Assembly (NCBI GenBank): GCA_012932295.1
Contig: JAAONU010000010.1
Coordinates: 26,719,348 to 26,783,347 of the forward strand
Length of the DNA stretch: 64,000 nt
Direction: 5' to 3'
Source: Cyclina sinensis
Lineage: Eukaryota > Mollusca > Bivalvia > Venerida > Veneridae
Below are positions 1 to 12,115 of the stretch, in pieces. The position numbers and the translations under genes are program-made. The notes beneath the pieces were generated by a model. That model searched no databases. It was not told the DNA's origin and saw only the letters and a program-made list of their open reading frames with translations. Position 1 is the stretch's first letter. Every line of letters starts with the position of its first letter.

Positions 1-738
1 TATATACGTGTACAATATTACACTAGGGAAAAACAAAAGTGGCTGTACCGTATGTACTGAAAATTGGCAATTGGGAAATTCCGTCCAGAGTTCGAAAAAG
101 CACGTGGACGCTTGGAAACAGAAGTTGTCTGCAAAGTATATAAATATAACACAGATATTGTGCAGTGACATGATAAAACACTATGGATTTGAGTATTATA
201 AAGTACCATCTGTCTAGTAGCAAACACAAACGGCAGAATATTAAAGAACGAGATAAGAAATATAACGAAACTTAGCAAATGGCGTAGGACATAGTATTTA
301 TCCCTAGCCCTTTAAACAAACGCGAAAATGAGCACCGGACTATGGAGTATTTTATAGTTCAAGCTTGACATTAGCTCTTCTGCTTTGACCGCCACTCCTC
401 CTTCGTATTTCAGCAGAGATATATAACAAAAGGTTGTAACTGCTTAATGTATTGTTGGCGTTAAATTAGAATACGACAAATTATCGTTCATTTTTATTGT
501 AGCTGTCAATTAAATGCATATAAAACAAATAAAGTTAAAATCTACAGAAAAAAGTGTGATTATTTGACGAGAATTATGTATCATAATTATGACATATCAA
601 ATCACAGTGATTTCCCTTTCACACTTCATGACAATTAAAGGGAAATAACCACTGGGTGGTGTTTGATGAAAAGGCAAATTGCTACTACATAATACATAAG
701 CTTTTCGAAGTTTCACACTAAAGTTTACACCTAAGTGT
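1..738. other. Intergenic, nothing recognised
   Basis: AT-rich sequence with short open frames on both strands (the longest about 86 codons) and no recognisable protein, RNA or repeat. A short stretch near 68-170 reads somewhat like protein in one frame, but it has no start, splice site or known motif. Confidence 0.5.
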
Positions 739-906
739 TTATTTTACATCGCCTGTGAAACAGGTTGTTGCAACTTCTATCAATCGTGCCCGATGACTTC
801 TTTCCGGCCTCAAACCATTATCCGCGACGAAAACATGAAATACAAAAAGTCCCCGGGTGGACACGAACCAGCGACCTCCGGTTCGGGAGTCCTGAATCTT
901 AACCAT
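739..906 (-). mobile_element. tRNA-derived SINE, family A, diverged copy
   Basis: Read on the minus strand, this copy has a tRNA-like head with a B-box-like GGTTCGTGTCC, preceded by a remnant of the anticodon arm. The body matches the copies at 8033-8225 and 11137-11336, with the shared segment around CGATGACTTCTTTC. The 5' part of the head is mostly missing. It has no coding capacity, and its mobility would have depended on a LINE in trans (family knowledge). Confidence 0.7.
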
Positions 907-1109
907 TATCATACGTTTCATGATTTAGTTTAATTGATATCAAGTACTCTGTTTTGCGTTGATTGTTAATCATAATAAATGATAAAGGTAGTTTATTTTT
1001 ATTAAACTTCAATGGTTTTCATGGTTTTATATACAAAGAATACATTTATATACTAAGAATTTTGAGAGAACAAAAGTTTGCATGCTTTTATATATTAAGA
1101 TATTAGAGA

Positions 1110-1300
1110 TACTGGAGAACATCTCTTTCCAGAGACACCCCTGGTTCTATTACATGCTCAGCGTATAGCACCAATACATGGGACCTCAGTTTAGTGTCTC
1201 TTCCGAAAGACAATTAGTGGTGTTGGTTAAGGGACGGGTGGAGGGGGCTGGTCGTCATTTGCTACTGCTGTACTGCAAGTCCAGCGCGTCACCAGAAGTT
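1110..1300 (-). mobile_element. SINE family B, diverged copy
   Basis: Minus-strand copy of the SINE seen at 14118-14375 (plus) and 28390-28661 (minus). Shared blocks include the segment around CCAGAGACACCCCTGGTTC, the motif CTTTCGGA (minus strand) and, in the head, the block AGTCCAGCGCGT. The tRNA-like head is badly decayed and lacks a good B box. Confidence 0.65.
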
Positions 1301-1902
1301 GCTCCTAATGAAGGGACTAGACTCCCGGGCTTGTATGACACTTTTTTGCTCGAACAATTTAATCCTGGTACAATGACATATGACAGTAACAAAGTCTTTC
1401 GGCAATCAGTCCTTTGATAATAAATATATAGGTGATTGTACTTATGACCTCCTGTTCCGTAGGCGAGCACCTAAACAAAATAGCCACAGAGGCGTATCGT
1501 TAGCTTAAAGGAATTGGCTACTTATTCGTTTAATTGAATAAAGTTCATAATAAATTGTACTTGTATTCTCTTTTAAAATATCCCAGTCATACGGAATGAG
1601 ACTCAACAACAGGAACTAACCTGCCTAATTCATTTGCTGAACTCCGTTAAAGTGAGTGACATACTTGATAGATATGATAATGTTGGATCTCCAAAAGCCT
1701 TTGTTACTGAAAATCATTGTATATATAATTTAGCAAATAATAATTGATGGGATTTTGATCAATCGTTCGGTTAAAGTTTTACTTTCTATGAAAAATAAAT
1801 ACAATAAAATAAAAAAAAAATAATTATAATAATAACAAGTTGTTGTCAACTATGGTAAAGTTTTTGCAGTCTGATGCCGTGCCCTCTAGTGTCTCCTCTT
1901 TT
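1301..1902. other. Intergenic, nothing recognised
   Basis: AT-rich sequence ending in an A/T-rich microsatellite-like run (about 1790-1840) just before the satellite. No gene or dispersed repeat was recognised. Confidence 0.5.
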
Positions 1903-3525
1903 TCTGTGATATATAAACGACATATATGGATTAACGTCATTTGACAAACCCATCTGAGACTCAACACTTTTTCTGTTATATAAAAACGACGTATATGGAT
2001 TAACGTCATTTGACAAACCAATCTGAGAATATGATTTTATATATAAACGACGTATATGGATTAACGTCATTTGACAAACCAGTCTGAGAATATGATTTTA
2101 TATATAAACGACGTATATGGATTAACATCATTTGACAAACCAGTCTGAGAATATGATTTTTCTGTTAAATATAAACGACGTATATGGATTAACGTCATTT
2201 GACAAACCAATCTGAGACTCAACTCTTTTTCTGTTATATATAAACGACGTATATGGATTAACGTCATTTGACAAACCAATCTGAGACTCAACTCTTTTTC
2301 TGTTATATATAAACGACGTATATGGATTAACATCATTTGACAAACCAGTCTGAGACTCAACTCTTTTTCTGTTATATATAAACGACGTATATTGATTAAC
2401 ATCATTTGACAAACCAATGTGAGACTCAACTCTTTTTCTGTTATATATAAACGACGTATATTGATTAACATCATTTGACAAACCAATGTGAGACTCAACT
2501 CTTTTTTGTTATATATAAACGACGTATATTGATTAACATCATTTGACAAACCAATGTGAGACTCAACTCTTTTCTGTTATATATAAACGACGTATATTGA
2601 TTAACATCATTTGACAAACCAATGTGAGACTCAACTCTTTTCTGTTATATATAAACGACGTATATTGATTAACATCATTTGACAAACCAGTCTGAGAATA
2701 TGATTTTTCTGTTATATATAAACGACGTATATTGATTAACATCATTTGACAAACCAGTCTGAGAATATGATTTTTCTGTTATATATAAACGACGTATATT
2801 GATTAACATCATTTGACAAACCAATCTGAGACTCAACTCTTTTCTGTTATATATAAACGACGTATATTGATTAACATCATTTGACAAACCAGTCTGAGAA
2901 TATGATTTTTCTGTTATATATAAACGACGTATATTGATTAACATCATTTGACAAACCAATGTGAGACTCAACTCTTTTCTGTTATATATAAACGACGTAT
3001 ATTGATTAACATCATTTGACAAACCAATGTGAGACTCAACTCTTTTTCTGTTATATATAAACGACGTATATTGATTAACATCATTTGACAAACCAGTCTG
3101 AGACTCAACTCTTTTTCTGTTATATATAAACGACGTATATTGATTAACATCATTTGACAAACCAATGTGAGACTCAACTCTTTTTCTGTTATATATAAAC
3201 GACGTATATTGATTAACATCATTTGACAAACCAATGTGAGACTCAACTCTTTTTCTGTTATATATAAACGACGTATATTGATTAACATCATTTGACAAAC
3301 CAATGTGAGACTCAACTCTTTTTCTGTTATATATAAACGACGTATATTGATTAACATCATTTGACAAACCAATGTGAGACTCAACTCTTTTTCTGTTATA
3401 TATAAACGACGTATATTGATTAACATCATTTGACAAACCAATGTGAGACTCAACTCTTTTCTGTTATATATAAACGACGTATATTGATTAACATCATTTG
3501 ACAAATTAACAAATCTGAGAATATG
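1903..3525. repeat. 69-bp satellite array, about 24 units
   Basis: Tandem array recognised by the recurring core AAACGACGTATAT, which I counted 24 times. Most units are 69 bp; a minority, about 62-67 bp, replace GACTCAACTC with GAATATGA. Units near 1903-2300 carry GGATTAACGTCA, and units after about 2380 carry TGATTAACATCA, with hybrids in between. Because 69 is 23 codons, in-frame open frames persist on the minus strand (up to 253 codons), but they consist purely of the repeat and are not considered genes. Confidence 0.95.
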
Positions 3526-4580
3526 ATTTTTGATCTTTTCCTTTTAAATATATAACAAAATGTTGGAACAAGAACTTATATCTCTTATCACTTGATATCC
3601 CTGGATATAATTTGAACCCAGATGGTATTGAATAGCAAGTGAAAGAGGCGGCAAATGTGCTACTTAAACAGCCATTTGATTCTTACATATGGAGTTTTAA
3701 CGTAACTTATACTTTCCAAACACATTAATGTGTTTTTTTCTTCTTTAAGACAGATTGCGTATTTACTTTACAAGATTAAAGTTCGAAAGTCTGCGTTCAA
3801 TACTTTAAGCAGACAGGAACAGAATTCAAATTATTCGTGTACTGAATGTCTGATAAAGCCTTACCATCCTGTGCAGAAAGATCATGTTTGTCTAACTTTA
3901 TACTTCGAAATCCTTCACGTTTATTCAGGGAAATTCTCAAACGAATATAAAATAAGGAAATAAACAATCATTTGAATAGACAGTTTTATGAATGCCTGTT
4001 ACTGGCAAATATTCAAACATGTTTTCATGCATGACGAATGCATACTATCAATTTCAAGGCTTACTTGTTATTTCTTCGGTTATCTACCTTCGTTTTGAAA
4101 GGCCCCCTCGCGTTATGAAGATACAGAACTACGTTTTTTACACCGTAAGATACATTTTACACATGAAGTATCAATACTTTGTTTTACTTCAACATTAACA
4201 ATGTAGAAATACATGTAGGTAAATATTTTGAAAAGCAATTAATATATCAACAATGTATATTCAGTCAATCAGTTAATCTGAAATATCATGTTGACAGAAT
4301 CTTTGACTGGATCAGCAAACAACGCGTGCTAACTGCCTGAACTCTGAATTCCTGGTAGAGTTTTGCATGAACTGACATCAACCATTTCCAGTGCGACATT
4401 TATGTACAACAACAACAAACACAACAACGTCATGATAATAAGTAATTTTAATATCCCAACACTTTCCATAATACAGTCATTATTATTTTTATATTTAAAC
4501 GAATGTTACTAATAAAAAATTTAATCATCTTTCTCTGAGAATGAAGCGCACTCCTGATGCTGTTTATGTCATTTAAGCAA
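3526..4580. other. Intergenic between two tandem arrays
   Basis: AT-rich DNA between the 69-bp and 20-bp arrays. Short plus-strand frames at 3730-3963 and 3992-4198 have no recognisable domain. Nothing else was seen. Confidence 0.5.
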
Positions 4581-7010
4581 GGTACAGTTGACTGGCAGAC
4601 GGTATAGGCGGCTGGCACACGGTACAGGAGGCTGGCATACGGTACAGGAGGCTGGCATACGGTACAGGCGGCTGGCATACGGTACAGGAGGCTGGCATAC
4701 GGTACAGGAGGCTGGCATACGGTACAGGAGGCTGGCATACGGTACAGGCGGCTGGCATACGGTACAGTTGACTGGCATACGGTACAGGCGGCTGGCACAC
4801 GGTACAGGAGGCTGGCATACGGTACAGGCGGCTGGCATACGGTACAGTTGACTGGCATACGGTATAGGAGGCTGGCACACGGTACAGGAGGCTGGCATAC
4901 GGTACAGGAGGCTGGCATACGGTACAGGCGGCTGGCATACGGTACAGGAGGCTGGCATACGGTACAGTTGACTGGCTTACGGTACAGGAGGCTGGCATAC
5001 GGTACAGTTGACTGGCATACGGTACAGGAGGCTGGCATACGGTACAGGCGGCTGGCATACGGTACAGTTGACTGGCAGACGGTACAGGCGGCTGGCACAC
5101 GGTACAGGCGGCTGGCATACGGTACAGGCGGCTGGCATACGGTACAGGAGGCTGGCATACGGTACAGGCGGCTGGCATACGGTACAGGAGGCTGGCATAC
5201 GGTACAGGAGGCTGGCATACGGTACAGGCGGCTGGCATACGGTACAGGCGGCTGGCATACGGTACAGGAGGCTGGCATACGGTACAGGCGGCTGGCATAC
5301 GGTACAGGAGGCTGGCATACGGTACAGGAGGCTGGCATACGGTACAGGCGGCTGGCATACGGTACAGGAGGCTGGCATACGGTACAGGTACAGGCGGCTG
5401 GCATACGGTACAGGCGGCTGGCATACGGTACAGGCGGCTGGCATACGGTACAGGAGGCTGGCATACGGTACAGGCGGCTGGCATACGGTACAGGCGGCTG
5501 GCATACGGTACAGGCGGCTGGCATACGGTACAGGAGGCTGGCATACGGTACAGGAGGCTGGCATACGGTACAGGCGGCTGGCATACGGTACAGGCGGCTG
5601 GCATACGGTACAGGAGGCTGGCATACGGTACAGGAGGCTGGCATACGGTACAGGCGGCTGGCATACGGTACAGGCGGCTGGCATACGGTACAGGCGGCTG
5701 GCATACGGTACAGGAGGCTGGCATACGGTACAGGAGGCTGGCATACGGTACAGGCGGCTGGCATACGGTACAGGCGGCTGGCATACGGTACAGGAGGCTG
5801 GCATACGGTACAGGAGGCTGGCATACGGTACAGGCGGCTGGCATACGGTACAGGAGGCTGGCATACGGTACAGGCGGCTGGCATACGGTACAGGAGGCTG
5901 GCATACGGTACAGGCGGCTGGCATACGGTACAGGAGGCTGGCATACGGTACAGGAGGCTGGCATACGGTACAGGCGGCTGGCATACGGTACAGGCGGCTG
6001 GCATACGGTACAGGCGGCTGGCATACGGTACAGGAGGCTGGCATACGGTACAGGAGGCTGGCATACGGTACAGGCGGCTGGCATACGGTACAGGAGGCTG
6101 GCATACGGTACAGGAGGCTGGCATACGGTACAGGAGGCTGGCATACGGTACAGGAGGCTGGCATACGGTACAGGCGGCTGGCATACGGTACAGGCGGCTG
6201 GCATACGGTACAGGAGGCTGGCATACGGTACAGGCGGCTGGCATACGGTACAGACGGCTGGCATACGGTACAGGCGGCTGGCATACGGTACAGGCGGCTG
6301 GCATACGGTACAGGAGGCTGGCATACGGTACAGGCGGCTGGCATACGGTACTGGCGGCTGGCATACGGTACAGGAGGCTGGCATACGGTACAGGCGGCTG
6401 GCATACGGTACAGGCGGCTGGCATACGGTACAGGAGGCTGGCATACGGTACAGGCGGCTGGCATACGGTACAGGCGGCTGGCATACGGTACAGGAGGCTG
6501 GCATACGGTACAGGCGGCTGGCACACAGTACAGGCGGCTGACAGACAGTACAGGCTGCTTGCACACGGTACAGGAGGTTGGCAGACAGTACAGGCAGCTT
6601 GCACTCGGTACAGGAGGATGGCAGACAGTACAGGCGGCTGGCAGACAGTACAGGTGACTTGTACACAGAACAGTCGGCTGGCACACTGTACAGGTGACTT
6701 GCAGACAGTACAGGTGACTGGTGCACAGAACAGGCGGCTGGCACACGGTACAGGCTACTTGCACACGGTACAGGAGGCTGGCACACAGTACAGGCATTTG
6801 GTACACAGGACAGGCGGCTGGCACACAGTACAGGCATATGGTACACAGGAGACTGGCACACAGTACAGGCATATGGTACACAGGAGACTGGCACACAGTA
6901 CAGGCATATGGTACACAGGAGGCTGGCACACAGTACAGGCATTTGGTACACAGGAGGCTGGCACACAGTACAGGCGAACAGTACACAGTACAGGCTGCTG
7001 GCACACGGGA
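4581..7010. repeat. 20-bp GC-rich minisatellite, about 120 units
   Basis: The unit is ggtacaggMggctggcatac, where M is C or A. From 4581 to about 6530 the array keeps a strict 20-bp period apart from one 6-bp insertion (extra ggtaca) near 5390. Rarer units replace the centre with cagttgact. From about 6530 to 7010 units become more diverged and include a larger block containing GGCATATGGTACACAGG. No unit contains a stop in any frame, so very long frames run through the array on both strands (718, 797, 740 and 700 codons), each translating as a 20-residue repeat. I regard these as by-products. The array is conspicuously GC- and CpG-rich in AT-rich surroundings. Confidence 0.97.
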
Positions 7011-7596
7011 CGAGCTTTTAACTTTCAATGTAAAAAATATATAACATACATGGATTGCACATACGTTTGATGGTTGCAATACAGTTCTTTAAGATAAGGT
7101 TACCTGCCCTTTTTTAGAGATCTCGTAAAACAATGTGTTAGAATTTTTTTTCTTTTATATTAATCCACTCTATTATTCTTCTTTCCAGTCACTTTCGTTG
7201 AACTTTTCTCATCAGTTTAATTTCATTTGTCACTTATTTGTTTAAAATTAACGCAGAGAAAATAAATAAAATCATTTTCACTTTTGATTGAAAATACACC
7301 TTACAGCTTGTATTATATTCATTTAACTCATTAATGCCTAGCGTCTACAAAATCACACATAGGCAAACAGTGTAGATCTACACTCTTTACTAAAAGGCCT
7401 TTCTTCACTAAATAAAATGCAATTTGAAATTTATACCAGAAATCTTTTAATTGAAAAAGGTATTGTCGAACTTACAAGGATGGCATAATCCATTAGGCAT
7501 AAATGGGTAAAACGTTTCTTTATTGTGCCATGAAATCAGCAATCCAAAAGACCTAAAATACCATTTTAGAGAAACTCCAGATCCCTTTCAATCGCT
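7011..7596. other. Intergenic, nothing recognised
   Basis: AT-rich flank of the minisatellite with no gene, RNA or repeat that I can support. Confidence 0.5.
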
Positions 7597-7790
7597 TTAA
7601 AGCGACTAACTCACAGATAGGTCGACGTTGCATACAGAAGAAAAATAAAAATTCTAGTCTTAATTGTGAAGAACATGACTAAACTTAGTTACTGTCTTAC
7701 TTTTTGTTGTTGCAGAGACACATCGTGATATAAAAGATTTACACACTTTTAACGATAAAAAATACCCAAAGATACTATTGACATGTTTTG
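7597..7790 (+). mobile_element. Truncated copy of the 441-bp TIR/tRNA-like element
   Basis: Starts with TTAAAGCGACTAACTCACAG, the terminal inverted repeat of the elements at 12277-12717 and 59641-60081. It continues with matching internal sequence (AATTGTGAAGAACATGACTAA, then ACTTAGTTACTG). Homology fades about 190 bp in, before the tRNA-like part, and no second terminus is visible. Confidence 0.75.
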
Positions 7791-8032
7791 ACTATTGGTA
7801 GTAAATAGACACACCTCATTCTCAAACCAAAAGTACAGTTTTTGCAAGATGTTTAACCAAATACAGAAACTATGTCGCATATAATATTCCACCAACTGCA
7901 CTTGAAACCATACGCCTCAGGACTGATAAAGTTTTGAAACGGAAATCAACAGAAAAAATTAATTTGTACAAAAGTTTAGTTCCTACTACTTTTTTCCTGT
8001 TCATTTCTCACTGTTTTCTTTTACTTGAAGAC

Positions 8033-8225
8033 TGGTGAGTCCGACATAGGAGAAGTTGTCGAAGAAATAGAAGCCCCGACTCCCGATTCGGAGGTTGCTG
8101 GTTGGAATCCCACCAGAGTTGAAAGTCCACAATGTCTTTCCGCATTCCTCACTTTCGGCACAATACCGGTTTGAACCCAGGAAGCAGTCACCAAGAGGGA
8201 TTTATGTTAGTTTCAAGAACTTGCT
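8033..8225 (+). mobile_element. tRNA-derived SINE, family A
   Basis: The plus-strand head retains part of the anticodon arm (CTCCCGATTCGGAGG) and a mutated B box (GGTTGGAATCC). The body, around TTTCCGCATTCCTCACTTTC, matches the reverse complement of 11137-11336. The 3' end is AAGAACTTGCTTCC followed by an AT-rich tail. The A-box region is damaged, so transcription from its own promoter is doubtful. Confidence 0.8.
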
Positions 8226-8415
8226 TCCTAATCAATGTTAATAAGTACATAGTTTTCCGCTAAAATATTAAAATAAACCGATCATTATAGCACTATATTG
8301 CTCATCTTATTATATCATAATTATAATGATGACTGGTGTACAGTAATGCTGTATGTGAAAATAATTTGTTGTTTCAAAACAGGAGAGTAGGACAACAGGT
8401 AAGTTAAACTGTCAT

Positions 8416-8757
8416 TGCTGTAGCAATCAATTCAGAAAGTCAAGGTCATATAATCAGGCGACACTCTGTTATTATTGTAGCAATCAATTCAGAAAGTCAA
8501 GGTCATATAATCAGGCGACATTCTGTTATTATTGTAGCAATCAATTCAGGAAGTCAAGGTCATATAATCAGGCGACATTCTGTTATTATTGTAGCAATCA
8601 ATTCAGGAAGTCAAGGTCATATAATCAGGCGACATTCTGTTATTATTGTAGCAATCAATTCAGGAAGTCAAGGTCATATAATCAGGCGACATTCTGTTAT
8701 TATTGTAGCAATCAATTCAGGAAGTCAAGGTCATATAATCAGGCGACATTCTGTTAT
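8416..8757 (+). repeat. 57-bp tandem repeat, six units
   Basis: Six nearly identical 57-bp units, with TAGCAATCAATTCAG starting at about 8421 and recurring every 57 bp. Each unit contains one TCAAGGTCA (8440-8448, then every 57 bp to 8725-8733), which matches the extended half-site bound by monomeric nuclear receptors of the ERR and NR5A types. That match is established motif knowledge; function here is unproven. Confidence 0.9.
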
Positions 8758-10423
8758 TGTGCAACTACTTTGTTACATAAAAAATAGGAGTCTGAATACC
8801 TGAAAATGCCGGGACACTTCCTGAAATATGCCTGGTTCCTGTTAAACGAGGAAAAACGATACAACAGAAAATCAGGCAAAGTAAGCGTGAAAAATAAAAA
8901 AAAATGTCTGAAAACAGAAAAAAAAGTTTTTGGAGCTGTGGTGAGCCTTCCTGGTAAATTCTGATGCAATTCTTATAACCCAGGCTTACCATTTACTTAT
9001 CAATTCCAAAATGATTTAACATAACATAAAATTCCATTTTGGTCGCATGTTTTTGAGAATTGAACCAAAACTCTACCTGAATGGCCATGTAATAAAGTCG
9101 AGACACGAGTCGTCTGATTGTTTCATTGTACATGATAAAAATTCAAAAAGTTACACTCAATATGTAATAAGAATGATATCGTTTTTTAGCTTAGTCTGAC
9201 CCAGTGGTACAATTTTAGTACGTCACTGAATAGACATCTGTAACCTATGCATTAATTTCATATTTTTACCGCTTTGCGTCTGCTGTGCGTCCGCTTTACA
9301 TTGCATCTTCCGTGTTGTATTGTCTCTCGTCTGTATCTGCCTAACTCCGTGTCTTCTGTTGCCTAGCTGTAACAGCGTTGTTTCTAGTATCTGTTTCGTA
9401 AGAGAGGTCACTGAAAATTGAGGTCGTATGAAAGTCCTCACCAATATCTCATGTGCATATCCCTAAAAACCCGAGAAACATTTTCGCGGTGAAGTTAGTT
9501 CTTTCCTTTGAACAGTTCCTTCATACACGAGTAACTGGCAGGACTTACTTTGCAGTACAATCATTTAGTATGTCTACATTGTAATAAAATACTTGACTAA
9601 ATATTGCTGTTGAATCAAGTTCTTGTATGGAATGATCCTACCTCGTTTAAACATTTCCAGTCTATAACAAACTGGAAGAAACTGATGATCGACTTCGATT
9701 TTATAAACCCCGGGTTATATGAATACAGCTTTAACAAAGTTACTTTTGTGAGAAAACGACTTTAATGTTCCAGACACTAAAAACGCGAGATAGACGCTAA
9801 GAAAACGTACTCAAAACGTAAAGTTTGTTCATCTTTGTGTTTAAAATTTTTTTTTGTTTTCAAATAAATTCTAATTCTATAAATTGAGCATCTTTTTACT
9901 GACTTAACAGACACCGTTTCTGGCAATATCCTATATCCTTAGTTTTATAACGCTCGTGAATAAATAATTTGTCTCAGAAATTCTAACTTCTGAATATATT
10001 CGATAATCAGTTATTACAAAAACAAATTACACAGAGTTGGCATGATTTTAACGGTAAACAGTTATTTTACAGTAAACTAAAACGATATTGCTACCTGCGT
10101 ATCGACATGCGGTGCGCTTGGATGTTTTAATTTATTATACCTCACGTAACCTGCCAATACTAAATTCCCATTGGCGATCGGGCTTTTAAAACTAATGTTG
10201 CAATTTGCATCAGCTCAGAGGGTTACATTTTTTTTCAAAAACCCTCCGGGTGTTATTGTTTGTTTTTTTGCACACCCTGTAGAAAATTCAAGCGTCTGAT
10301 GACGTCGAAGACGCTTATTAAATATAATGACTGTAAGCGTTTAGCTGAGTTTGATTCGACTCGTTACCAAACGAAAACAGTCCTAAGGTATATATAACAT
10401 GATCACATGTATGGTTCGGTATA
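8758..10423. other. Intergenic, few decayed repeats
   Basis: AT-rich sequence. A run of TCTG/GTCTG-type words near 9280-9345 looks like a decayed simple repeat. The segment at 10225-10262 resembles the loop region of the foldback that follows (both contain GTGTTATTGTTT). No gene was recognised. Confidence 0.45.
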
Positions 10424-10548
10424 ATAAAATAAATAACACACACCAGGGAGGGTGATAGAGGATATTGACAACCCTCGAGTGTTATTGTTTTTTCGGGTTG
10501 TCAATATCCTCTATCACCCTTGCTGATGTGTGTTATTTATAAAATATT
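10424..10548. repeat. Foldback sequence with about 50-bp arms
   Basis: Left arm 10424-10474 and right arm 10495-10548 are reverse complements with few mismatches, separated by a 20-nt loop. The inner arm starts GGGTTGTCAATATCC on the right side. It could be a small MITE or a foldback remnant. Transcription across it would give a long hairpin RNA. Confidence 0.85.
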
Positions 10549-11034
10549 GTATTCTTGACCGAAATTTAATATGCCGGGCTCAGTTTCATAATTTATTCAT
10601 AAGCACAGGAGAATATAAGTATTTGTCTTATTGAGACGGTGTGTCAGACGCATGAACTAGGTCTGTAGCTCAAAGCTAAATGTTGCATGTTGGTGACAAT
10701 TCTGTTTGGTTGAAGGGATTTGTAAAATACAAAATACATTTCGCCAATTTGCTTCCATTCACTATTACTATCTACGCAATGCGGCGTCGGGGAGCATCCG
10801 TCGGTTTAACCGATATACTTGCTTTTACTAGAAGCTGTCGACGTAATTTCAGAATTAATTTTTCAAAGAAATATTTGACCGTTCAAATAAAAATGTAAAG
10901 TACGTATAAACAACTGAACATATCCATGATTCATTTTCAAACGGGAGTTTGGTAAGTGTCAAGTTTGAGATGTGCGACACAACACGGGTTAATCACGTGA
11001 CCTGTGTAACACATTGATGAAGACACTGTGGGTT
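10549..11034. other. Intergenic
   Basis: A 72-codon open frame at 10680-10898 shows no domain, and nothing else was recognised. Confidence 0.4.
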
Positions 11035-11396
11035 ATATGCGAAGTCATGACTACATATGAGCTCACGAATCTTTAAGCTTATATTCGCAGTCATGACTAT
11101 ATATATGAGCTCAAGGATCTTTATAGTTTAAACTTATTTATCTTACATCGATTGGGAAGCAAGTTCTTGCAACGTATATCTCGATGACTTCTTTCTTGGT
11201 TCAAACCAGTACCAGCGCCCAAAGTGAGGAATGCGGAAAGTCACTGTAAACTCTCACCTCTGGTGGGATTTGAACCAGCGACCTCCGGATCGAGAGTCCG
11301 GCGCTCTAACCCTTCGACTACTGCTCCTCCTTCGTGGATCTTTAAGCTTATACAGTCATGACTACATATGAGCTCATGGATCTTTAAGCTTATAAT
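11035..11396. repeat. Short tandem repeat split by a SINE
   Basis: Three or four imperfect units of roughly 55-60 bp containing CAGTCATGACTACATATGAG and GGATCTTTAAGCTTAT flank the SINE at 11137-11336. GGATCTTTA appears on both sides of the SINE, which may be a target-site duplication or simply a consequence of inserting into a tandem repeat. Confidence 0.75.
11137..11336 (-). mobile_element. tRNA-derived SINE, family A, best-preserved copy
   Basis: On the minus strand the head begins near 11335 with GGAGGAGCAGTAGTCGAAGG. It then shows an anticodon-like stem-loop (CCGGA, loop CTCTCGA, TCCGG) and a B box GGTTCAAATCC. The body and tail match 8033-8225. The seven-base loop would give a CTC anticodon, so a glutamate-type tRNA ancestor is possible but not certain. 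Confidence 0.85.
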
Positions 11397-11962
11397 TTTG
11401 AGTTAAAAAGCAAAATTCTTTACACATGGAAGTAACTGTTGTAGTAAAACATTCTACACATCTATATTTAGAGTGTCTCCGACCAACCTAATTACAATCA
11501 GCTCCTAAATAACGCTCTGCTTACAGTAATTAGATCACGTACTTCAGTCAGAATGGTTTCCTTTATTTCAGCTTATCAAAGGGAGGTAACACTAATGTTT
11601 CATGATATACATGCAAAATTAGATTGTCTACCACTAACTTCCTGATGAGATGGCGGGATCATCCCCTATGGAAGAATGATACCATCTCTGTCTATGTTCC
11701 CCTAGTAAAATGGACAAATAGAATTTCATTTTTTTATTCTAGTTGAATAATATTGCCTTTATCGAAGGGTATTTAGGAAAACTGAAAATGCACTTGCGTT
11801 GATCAATGTTTGATAATTTTCCGAATGTAACGATCGAATAAATAAAGATTTATATAAAAGAATAAAATGAAACACAATATTGTTTAAAACTATTTCAGAC
11901 ATGTTCATATTACAAAAGTGGTGACATATATTTTCATTGACATATATTTTCGTTAAAGAACG
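11397..11962. other. Intergenic, nothing recognised
   Basis: AT-rich sequence with no gene or repeat that I can support. Confidence 0.45.
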
Positions 11963-12115
11963 AATGGGTTCAAATAAACTTCCTGGTCACAAAGTTAACC
12001 GTGGGAAAATATTGACTACAATTATCAACGAACCTTGGCTACGCCGTAATGCAAGTATGCTTAGTTCAAAGTACTATATCTTTGGTATATTTTGTAAATG
12101 TTCACACAATGGAAC

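Noticed and set aside
8..217. 69-codon frame at the left edge with CTVC-like residues
   Set aside because: Too short, no family recognised, an alternative frame looks equally protein-like, no splice support.
2067..3504. Minus-strand frames of 117-253 codons
   Set aside because: They are the 69-bp satellite read in phase; two different frames are open at once.
4448..7079. Several open frames of 549-797 codons on both strands
   Set aside because: All are translations of the 20-bp stop-free minisatellite in different frames; no unique N-terminal domain, start context or splice structure.
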